DNA of 5,036 nucleotides from Bacteroidota bacterium (lineage in GTDB: Bacteria; Bacteroidota; Bacteroidia; Cytophagales; Cyclobacteriaceae). Positions 1 to 5,036 of the stretch are shown one piece after another; position 1 is the stretch's first letter; each line of letters starts with the position of its first letter. The position numbers and the translations under genes are program-made. The DNA is taken from positions 1-5,036 of the forward strand of contig JAEZDW010000336.1 of assembly GCA_023417955.1 (NCBI GenBank). Direction: 5' to 3'. The notes beneath the pieces are model-generated. The model was not told the DNA's origin. It saw nothing but the letters and a program-made list of their open reading frames with translations, and searched no databases.

Positions 1-1602
1 GACTATACCATCGCCAATACCGAATTTGACGCGCTTCTGCTTGAGAACAACTTCATCAAACAGAACCAACCCAAATACAACATCCTTTTAAAGGATGATA
101 AAACATTCCCATATATCTGCATTCTCAGGGAACGGTTTCCACGGATCATCTATACGCGTAAGTACAACCCCGAGCAGGGCGAGTATTTCGGTCCGTACAG
201 CAGCGTAGTCGCAATGAAAAACGTGCTCGATCTTGTACGGAAGCTCTACACTATCCGAACATGCAACCTGTTGTTGAGTGAACAGAATATTGAGCAAAGG
301 AAATTCAAGATTTGCCTCGAATACCACATCGGCAACTGCAAAGGACCATGCGAAGGATTGTATGACGAGGTGTCCTACCTCAACGAAATTGATCAGGCGC
401 GCAATATTCTTAAAGGCAACATCAGTATTGTCTATAATTACTTCACGGAAGAAATGAAGATCGCGGCTGCCGCGATGGAATTCGAACGTGCACAATTCTA
501 TAAAGAGAAGCTGGATACGCTTGAACGTTTCCAAAGCAAGTCACTGGTCGTTAATCGCGCCCTCACCGACATCGATGTTTTCACGATCACAAGTCAGGAG
601 GCTTATGCATACGTAAACTATCTGCAGATCAAGGAAGGATCGATCGTCTTCTCGAAAACGGTAGAACTGAAGAAGAAGCTCGACGAACCTGATGACGAAC
701 TGCTGAGCCTGGCTATCGTTGAAATGCGTCAGCAAACCGGGAGCACAAACAAAGCCGTCTACAGCAACATTCCGGTGATTTCGTTGGAGGAAGGGATTGA
801 GAATGTTATCCCAAAAATCGGCGACAAGCGAAAACTCGTTGAACTCTCCCTAAAGAATGCGCTGGAAATGCAACGCGAGCGATTGATACTCCGTGAAGGG
901 AAAAAGAGCCGGCAGCGCGAAGTACTCACGATCCTGCAGAAAGACCTTCAACTTCCGCATATCCCTACCGTTATCGAGTGCTTTGATAACTCCAATTTTC
1001 AGGGAACCACACCCGTTGCTTCGATGGTACGATTCGTCGACGGAAAGCCTGACAAAAAAGGATATCGTCACTACAACATACGCACGGTAGAAGGGCCGAA
1101 CGACTTCGCGTCGATGAAAGAAATTGTGGGGCGTCGGTACAAACGGCTCATGGACGAAGGCACTCCTCTACCGGATCTGATTCTCGTCGACGGTGGCAAA
1201 GGCCAGTTGAGCAGCGCATGCGAAGCCCTGAAGGAATTACAGATATACGGGCGCGTCCCGATAGCAGGTATTGCAAAGAAGCTGGAGGAAATATATTACC
1301 CTGAGGATCCCTTTCCTTTATTGATCAACAAGAAGTCACCGGGACTGCTACTCATTCAGTTCATTCGTGATGAAGCACATCGTTTTGCCATCACGTTTCA
1401 TCGTCAGAAGAGGAGCAAGAAGCAACTCACAACATCCCTTGAAGGGCTCGAGGGCATCGGTAAGAAAACCGTTGAGAAACTGCTGACGCATTTTCGTTCC
1501 GTAAAGAAAATTAAAGAGGCTCCACTTGAAGAACTCACGCAGCTCGTTGGGCGCAAGAAAGCTGAAATGATCAAAGGGCAGCAAAAAGAAAAGGAGGCCT
1601 AA
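1..1602 (+). CDS. uvrC: UvrABC excision nuclease subunit C, 5'-truncated by window edge
   Basis: UvrC makes both incisions flanking bulky DNA lesions after UvrA and UvrB have located the damage. The frame is open from base 1, so 533 residues are present and an N-terminal piece of roughly 65 is missing (Bacteroidota UvrC is about 600 aa). Visible in order, numbered in this fragment: the end of the GIY-YIG domain with its metal-binding Glu in LLLENNFIK (E15) and the FGPYSS motif; four cysteines (C88, C105, C113, C117) in the region reported to bind an iron-sulfur cluster in E. coli UvrC; a UVR motif for UvrB contact (about 146-177); the RNase H-like 5' nuclease with D329 in CFDNSN, D397 in LVDGGKGQ and H460 in DEAHRFA; and a C-terminal helix-hairpin-helix pair (about 476-525). 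All catalytic residues I can check are intact, so the gene appears functional. The Met at 214 is internal and not the start. The stop is TAA at 1600-1602. Confidence 0.98.
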   Translation, partial: DYTIANTEFDALLLENNFIKQNQPKYNILLKDDKTFPYICILRERFPRIIYTRKYNPEQGEYFGPYSSVVAMKNVLDLVRKLYTIRTCNLLLSEQNIEQRKFKICLEYHIGNCKGPCEGLYDEVSYLNEIDQARNILKGNISIVYNYFTEEMKIAAAAMEFERAQFYKEKLDTLERFQSKSLVVNRALTDIDVFTITSQEAYAYVNYLQIKEGSIVFSKTVELKKKLDEPDDELLSLAIVEMRQQTGSTNKAVYSNIPVISLEEGIENVIPKIGDKRKLVELSLKNALEMQRERLILREGKKSRQREVLTILQKDLQLPHIPTVIECFDNSNFQGTTPVASMVRFVDGKPDKKGYRHYNIRTVEGPNDFASMKEIVGRRYKRLMDEGTPLPDLILVDGGKGQLSSACEALKELQIYGRVPIAGIAKKLEEIYYPEDPFPLLINKKSPGLLLIQFIRDEAHRFAITFHRQKRSKKQLTTSLEGLEGIGKKTVEKLLTHFRSVKKIKEAPLEELTQLVGRKKAEMIKGQQKEKEA

Positions 1603-1611
1603 ACCTCCTTT
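1590..1611. terminator. Hairpin between convergent uvrC and gldN, probable bidirectional terminator
   Basis: AAAGGAGG (1590-1597) and CCTCCTTT (1604-1611) form a perfect 8-bp stem around a 6-base loop, CCTAAA, that includes the uvrC stop codon. Read on the minus strand the stem is followed by a T-rich run (TCTTTTTGC), the classic layout of an intrinsic terminator, and it begins 28 bases after the gldN stop. On the plus strand the A-rich run precedes the stem and only TTTCTC follows, so termination of uvrC should be weaker. The structure is seen in the sequence; its function is inferred. Confidence 0.72.
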
Positions 1612-1638
1612 CTCAAACTCAATATCAAAGGCGAAAAC

Positions 1639-2550
1639 TTAAAACTCCCACAAATTGTGTTCTTTCTCCATTAGCTTCATTTCCTCCCACTCACGTGCCC
1701 ATACGCCTTCGCGATAAGGTCTTCCGTTTGCGCGGTAGGTGTCATCGAGTGTTTCGTCATCCGGATTTTGTCTCTTGTAGATGGTTCCATGGAACAGACG
1801 AAGCAGAAATGCATCCGCAAAGTTCTTGTTCTGGGCCGAGTTGTGCGGATTAAACCACACTGCTTTCGGAATGTTGTTCCGGAACAGCTTTTCAAGGTCC
1901 TTGTATTTAAACCAACCCAATGAAACATCGAGACCGGTGTTAGTCTTCTCACCGGGGATCAGAATTTCGATTCCCTGAATATCATAGTACAGTCTTGACC
2001 TGCGGCGGTCGAAGATGATGTCTTCCACCATATTTGCCTTCGTCATGTCTGACACGAGATACTCAAGTCCGCCACCCATGGTAGTCGAAGCCCACGCGTC
2101 AGCTGCCTGATCAGTACCAGGAGCCTCACCACGTGTGTCGCGGAGAGCGCGATAATTCTTCCCATTGTAACTCACGATATCCTCGGAATAGTAATCATAT
2201 GCGGGATCCCAATTCGGATAAGTAACCGCCTGCTCGGAGACGAGCCGATCAAGAAAGTCCTGCTTTGAGAGTTTCGTGACGAGCGAGTCGTTTGAATAAA
2301 TATCCGTTAACTCACCCGACTTGACCGCGTCAACGATAAGCTTACTGAGCTCACCGTTCTTGGCAAAAAATCCCTTGTTTTGTTTTTCTCTCAAATCCAA
2401 CGTTCTCCATACACGCACCTTGTACAGCTGCTCATAAAGAGGAATCGGATTCAGCGAGTTGGGATTGTACTGCACTTCAAGATCCTGCACTTCCTGTGCG
2501 AAAACGGATCCCGACGCGACCAATAATACAATGGAAACTATTTTTTTCAT
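1639..2550 (-). CDS. gldN: T9SS/gliding periplasmic ring protein GldN (PorN family)
   Basis: GldN (PorN in Porphyromonas) binds the lipoprotein GldK/PorK to build the periplasmic ring under the outer membrane on which the GldLM motor is thought to act. The 303-aa product starts with a clear signal peptide: KK, a hydrophobic stretch, and a cleavage site after VFA (residue 18). There is no lipobox cysteine. Family features are the early helical block (about 38-105, with VKSGELTDIY), the DRRRSRLYYDIQGIEILIPG strand region (about 181-200), WFKYKDLEKLF, the FLLRLFHGTIYKR segment near 248-260, and the typical ending EKEHNLWEF. Residues 113-158 are odd: they look like a CBM5/12 carbohydrate-binding module inserted in the middle (listed separately). 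The ATG lies 3 bp after the gldM stop, which implies translational coupling; no Shine-Dalgarno motif is seen. It is the last gene of the block and is followed by a hairpin terminator. GldO-type paralogues are the only plausible alternative name. Confidence 0.95.
   Translation of the reverse strand: MKKIVSIVLLVASGSVFAQEVQDLEVQYNPNSLNPIPLYEQLYKVRVWRTLDLREKQNKGFFAKNGELSKLIVDAVKSGELTDIYSNDSLVTKLSKQDFLDRLVSEQAVTYPNWDPAYDYYSEDIVSYNGKNYRALRDTRGEAPGTDQAADAWASTTMGGGLEYLVSDMTKANMVEDIIFDRRRSRLYYDIQGIEILIPGEKTNTGLDVSLGWFKYKDLEKLFRNNIPKAVWFNPHNSAQNKNFADAFLLRLFHGTIYKRQNPDDETLDDTYRANGRPYREGVWAREWEEMKLMEKEHNLWEF
2077..2214 (-). other. CBM5/12-like segment encoded within gldN
   Basis: GldN residues 113-158 follow the ChtBD3/CBM5-12 plan: NWDPAYDYYSEDIVSYNGKN, then YRAL, a charged stretch, GEAPGTD, and a closing W at residue 153. 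The family pattern from memory is W-x(5)-Y-x(2)-GD-x-VxYnGxxYxA, then PG, then W. Here W114, Y120, D124, V126, Y128, N129, G130, Y133, P144, G145 and W153 match. The paired Trp that chitin- and cellulose-binding members carry shortly after YxA is replaced by Arg-Asp (residues 137-138), so glycan binding is doubtful and a structural or protein-contact role is equally possible. The resemblance is by eye, without a profile search. Confidence 0.6.
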
Positions 2551-2553
2551 CTG

Positions 2554-4152
2554 TTAATGAATAGGAATCTGAATAATACCACTAGAACCTTTTACGTCCA
2601 CACGCTCTTCTTCATCCGTAAAGGTTCTTCTGCCTACTTCACGAATGTCGACGATGATCCTGTCACCCGGTCTTGCCTGGCTGATCCACGCGCGCAGGTC
2701 AGGCGTCTCGTTGGTAGCGTTTACAGTCTGCACAGCTGTCGTTCCACGACCCAGACTCACCTGAGCACGTTTCACACGATAGCGCGCATCCTTGGGAACT
2801 TCTTCTTTGAAGTTAGCCTCGGGCTCAGCGACAAAACGCAGGTTTGCAATCTGGTTTGCACGGATACCCTGGCGAAGGTCAACCGGTTGGTTACCTACAT
2901 AGGCTATGTAGCGCGGATCGGGAATGTTCTTCACGTCAAATGGCTGGGAGCCGATAGCTGTACCACCATTGCTAACCGCTACGTTAATCTTACGCTGCTT
3001 CGGAATGATAGTAACCTGTCCGGGTTTCGCACCCTTTATGATTTGCGCGGCGGAACCTGCACTGAACGTAGGATTGTACGCAGTACCAAGAGCCGGTACT
3101 TCAATAAGCACAGTGTTACCACAGTTCAAATACAGCGTCGGAGCGTTACCGGTCGTAACCTTGATAGTCGGTTGCGCCACAAGATACTCGACCACCTGCT
3201 CAAACGTCTGATCGTTCATCGCAATCTTGGCTATAAAGCTCTTCTTGGCAAAGCCTTGTGGATCATAATTTCCTGCAGACGCCGTGAATTCTATCTTACC
3301 CATCTTCACGTTAGTCTTGGCATCCTGCTCAACAGGAAGCGGTTTGCTATCCATGAAGAACTCCGGGTTAATAGAGCTTGAAGAACCTGTAAGGAACAAA
3401 TCAGCCTGATACTTTGCACCTGCTGCGACAACAGAAGACACGGGGCGTACGAGCGGAACAAACTGATCAAGTTTGATTACACCAACGTCAGCCTTCTTCT
3501 GAAGCTCGGCTAATGCGCGCGCTTCGTATTCCAGCACCTCAGTTTGCATCTGGGTAACAGAAGCAAGTGCGGCAATTACCGGTGTATTCTCAAAAGTAAA
3601 TTCGAGGAAGCTTTTACGAGAGTGATCAGGATCTGACGCAAACAGCGCCATTTCCTTCGGCGGTTTTGCAAGCTTGTCAAATTTCAGTCCGCTCAACGCA
3701 GAGACTTCTTTCACATAGTTGTTAAGGAGGTCTTCATACTTTTTACCCTCCTGTTCCGGAGCATTCTTATCAATCATCATGGTTGCAACTGATGAACCAT
3801 GGTTGTTGATTACCTTTTCGTTAATCGCATCCGCGCCGACCTTTTGAACCATTCTCTTCTTCAGGTCCTCAATGTATTGAACCGTTGATTTCGTAAGGTC
3901 GCGCACCTTTTGCGCATTTTGCGTTGCTTGAAGTTTTGCATCCGTCTGGCTCTTGCCCGCCTCTGTGAGCAGGGCGTCAAGTGTTTGCTGGTTTTTCGTA
4001 TTACTTTCGGCGATCATAACGCCGAGTGTTTCATTGATAATCGCAAACTTCTCCAGGACGGCGTTACTAACGTTCAGCGCCAGAAGGGCGGTGAGTACGA
4101 GGTACATCATCCCTATCATCTTCTGACGCGGAGTTTCTTTTCCACCTGCCAT
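2554..4152 (-). CDS. gldM: T9SS/gliding motor protein GldM (PorM family)
   Basis: GldM is the inner-membrane-anchored shaft of the T9SS motor: a dimer whose single helix sits inside a GldL ring and whose periplasmic domains reach the GldK-GldN ring. The 532-aa length is normal (about 510-530). The start MAGGKETPRQKM is the family signature and fixes the ATG at 4150-4152. R9, the conserved Arg that pairs with GldL membrane acids, is present. One transmembrane helix spans about 12-30. The periplasmic part has a helical D1 (about 36-225, including a coiled-coil-like stretch at 50-105), two Ig-like beta domains (about 226-325 and 330-410) and the C-terminal GldM_C domain (about 415-532). Domain limits are estimates. 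There is a single cysteine, C344. It begins 51 bp after gldL and ends 3 bp before gldN. No Shine-Dalgarno is seen, only an A-rich leader (AAAAAGATAAAAG). No frameshift or damage is visible. Confidence 0.98.
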   Translation of the reverse strand: MAGGKETPRQKMIGMMYLVLTALLALNVSNAVLEKFAIINETLGVMIAESNTKNQQTLDALLTEAGKSQTDAKLQATQNAQKVRDLTKSTVQYIEDLKKRMVQKVGADAINEKVINNHGSSVATMMIDKNAPEQEGKKYEDLLNNYVKEVSALSGLKFDKLAKPPKEMALFASDPDHSRKSFLEFTFENTPVIAALASVTQMQTEVLEYEARALAELQKKADVGVIKLDQFVPLVRPVSSVVAAGAKYQADLFLTGSSSSINPEFFMDSKPLPVEQDAKTNVKMGKIEFTASAGNYDPQGFAKKSFIAKIAMNDQTFEQVVEYLVAQPTIKVTTGNAPTLYLNCGNTVLIEVPALGTAYNPTFSAGSAAQIIKGAKPGQVTIIPKQRKINVAVSNGGTAIGSQPFDVKNIPDPRYIAYVGNQPVDLRQGIRANQIANLRFVAEPEANFKEEVPKDARYRVKRAQVSLGRGTTAVQTVNATNETPDLRAWISQARPGDRIIVDIREVGRRTFTDEEERVDVKGSSGIIQIPIH

Positions 4153-4203
4153 GTTTAATCTTTTATCTTTTTAACGAGATTATCTAAACTAAATTTTAGT
4201 AAA
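4153..4203 (-). other. gldL-gldM intergenic spacer with small AT-rich palindrome
   Basis: This 51-bp spacer, strongly AT-rich, is the only real gap inside the gld block. It holds a 13-bp inverted repeat, ACTAAA-T-TTTAGT (4188-4200), beginning 3 bases past the gldL stop. The single-base spacer means an RNA hairpin would have to open at least one pair and would be weak. I find no Bacteroidota -7 promoter motif (TAnnTTTG) on the minus strand, so gldM is probably transcribed from an upstream promoter. The function of the palindrome, if any, is unknown. Confidence 0.3.
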
Positions 4204-5025
4204 TCAGGCCTGGCCTCCGCCTTTCATTGCGGTAAGCATGCTGCCGTACACTTTATTAAGCGCGGTCAGGTTGTCAGTCAACTTGCCTAATTCATTTGTA
4301 AACTTGGCTGTGTTGTCGCCCACTTTGGAAAGTCCGTTCATTGCGCCGGTCAGGCTTTCATAGAACTTATTCATGTTCTTAACGTGGCTGTCGGCGTCTT
4401 TCAATTCCATTTCATATACAGCGTTCAGTGACTGCAGGTTTTTAGTCACCTTCTGTACCTGAGCATGGTATTCACCGGCATCTTTAGAAGCTTCAGACAT
4501 GCTGGAAACTGCTTTGATAGCCACGTCATAAGACTTGTTCATTTCGAGAAGTTGAGTTGACGCCTTCTTAACGTTTACAGCGTAGTCGTTTGTAGCGACT
4601 GCGGCGTCAGAAATATTTGCCATCTTCTTCGCAGAATCAGCAAGATTAGTAAGGCCTTTACCAAGGCTGTCCAGAAGCTCAGGACCAATCTTTGCTTTTT
4701 CCAGAGAAGCGTCAAGTTGTTGTGTCAGCGAAGCACCTGCTGATCTGTTTGATATTCTGGTCGGAGTAGCTGGTGCCTCATAGTCTTCAGAAAGTTCAGG
4801 GTATACTTTTGACCAGTCAACTTCCTGATGAGGGGGTTCAAATGCACTAAGGAAGAAGATCGCCGCCTCAGTCAAGAGACCGATCATAAGCATGAGGTCC
4901 GCACCTTCGATGTGAAGGATTTTAAACAATGCACCAACGATAACAACTGCTGCACCAATACCATAAACTTTTGGCATTATGGTTTTGTAGAGTAGTTCAA
5001 CAAATCCGCCTTTTTTCTTACTCAT
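4204..5025 (-). CDS. gldL: T9SS/gliding motor protein GldL (PorL family)
   Basis: GldL is the proton-conducting stator-like ring of the T9SS motor, five copies surrounding the GldM dimer in the inner membrane. The N-terminal half is diagnostic: helix 1 about 19-37 (KVYGIGAAVVIVGALFKI), helix 2 about 42-62 ending in SAFEPP, then VDWSKVYPEL. Y21, K35, H38, E53 and E63 match, by my alignment from memory, Y13, K27, H30, E49 and E59 of the F. johnsoniae protein, which include the residues linked to proton-driven rotation. A Pro/Thr/Ser-rich linker (about 83-98) leads to a long cytoplasmic helical tail (about 99-267) with a repeated L-x-x-L-N-x-V-Y motif (listed separately). At 273 aa it is longer than F. 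johnsoniae GldL (about 215 aa). The start MSKKKGG is supported by the basic leader before helix 1. Only 11 bases precede the ATG in the window; they contain neither a Shine-Dalgarno motif nor a stop codon that would mark the end of an upstream gene such as gldK. Confidence 0.97.
   Translation of the reverse strand: MSKKKGGFVELLYKTIMPKVYGIGAAVVIVGALFKILHIEGADLMLMIGLLTEAAIFFLSAFEPPHQEVDWSKVYPELSEDYEAPATPTRISNRSAGASLTQQLDASLEKAKIGPELLDSLGKGLTNLADSAKKMANISDAAVATNDYAVNVKKASTQLLEMNKSYDVAIKAVSSMSEASKDAGEYHAQVQKVTKNLQSLNAVYEMELKDADSHVKNMNKFYESLTGAMNGLSKVGDNTAKFTNELGKLTDNLTALNKVYGSMLTAMKGGGQA
4216..4551 (-). repeat. Two tandem ~56-residue repeats in the GldL cytoplasmic tail
   Basis: This is a protein-level repeat. 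GldL residues 159-214 and 215-270 align without gaps with 15 of 56 identical positions. The anchors are LLEMNKSY (159-166) with VKNMNKFY (215-222), and LQSLNAVY (197-204) with LTALNKVY (253-260). The four motif copies are spaced 38, 18 and 38 residues apart, which is why a 56-residue unit fits. The DNA has diverged, so this is an old duplication or a selected helical period, not a recent one. Low-complexity helix (many A, K, L, N, S) may account for part of the identity. Confidence 0.5.
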
Positions 5026-5036
5026 TGTAGTAATGG

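Noticed and set aside
214..216. ATG at 214 as the start of uvrC
   Set aside because: The frame is open to base 1, and the upstream translation contains the conserved LLLENNFIK and FGPYSS segments of UvrC, so the true start is before the window.
88..534. A 148-codon open frame on the minus strand opposite uvrC
   Set aside because: It is the in-register shadow of uvrC across its GIY-YIG and UVR region. It has no supporting motif and no independent context.
1591..1597. AAGGAGG as a Shine-Dalgarno site for a plus-strand gene
   Set aside because: It is the left arm of the terminator hairpin, sits at the uvrC stop, and has no plus-strand start codon at a suitable distance.
1677..1952. A 91-codon open frame on the minus strand in another frame of gldN
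   Set aside because: It lies wholly inside gldN in a shifted frame. The Arg/Thr-rich product has no family resemblance, and gldN itself is intact to its normal C terminus, so it is not a frameshift remnant.
2557..3381. A 274-codon open frame on the plus strand opposite the 3' half of gldM
   Set aside because: It lies in codon register with gldM, so it is interrupted only where gldM uses TTA, CTA or TCA, which are scarce in this stretch. The translation has no recognisable domain, and gldM is certain.
1..5036. A novel defence or mobile system
   Set aside because: Every gene belongs to a known core family (UvrC, GldL, GldM, GldN). No transposase, integrase, direct-repeat array, tRNA attachment site or obvious shift in base composition was seen.

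Overview
The window comes from a member of the Bacteroidota, most likely an environmental Cytophagales-like lineage. The evidence is a gldL-gldM-gldN block, the inner-membrane motor and periplasmic core of the type IX secretion system (T9SS) and gliding apparatus, which is confined to that phylum. The start regions also lack Shine-Dalgarno sequences, as is usual there. The order-level placement rests on protein resemblance from memory and is tentative.

Layout: bases 1-1602 (+) are the 3' nine-tenths or so of uvrC, encoding the nuclease subunit of the UvrABC excision repair complex; its start lies before the window. A 36-bp gap separates it from the convergent gld genes, and a hairpin that overlaps the uvrC stop codon probably ends transcription from both sides. 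On the minus strand, read from right to left, come gldL (5025-4204), gldM (4152-2554) and gldN (2550-1639). The gaps are 51 bp (gldL-gldM) and 3 bp (gldM-gldN), so the three genes look like the end of one operon. In most relatives gldK, the lipoprotein partner, precedes gldL; here it would lie beyond the right edge.

How the genes work together: GldL (two membrane helices plus a long cytoplasmic helical tail) and GldM (one membrane helix plus a long periplasmic shaft) form a proton-driven rotary motor. The GldM shaft reaches toward the GldK-GldN ring under the outer membrane and so powers protein export and, in gliding species, surface adhesin movement. UvrC is unrelated in function and is simply the convergent neighbour.

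The system itself is known, and I do not see an undescribed multi-gene system. Two protein-level details deserve a second look. GldN carries a segment that closely resembles a carbohydrate-binding module of family 5/12 but lacks the paired tryptophans of the chitin-binding versions. The cytoplasmic tail of GldL contains an internal duplication of about 56 residues. No tRNA, rRNA, CRISPR array, insertion sequence or phage element is visible, and no gene-free stretch exceeds 51 bp apart from the truncated edges.
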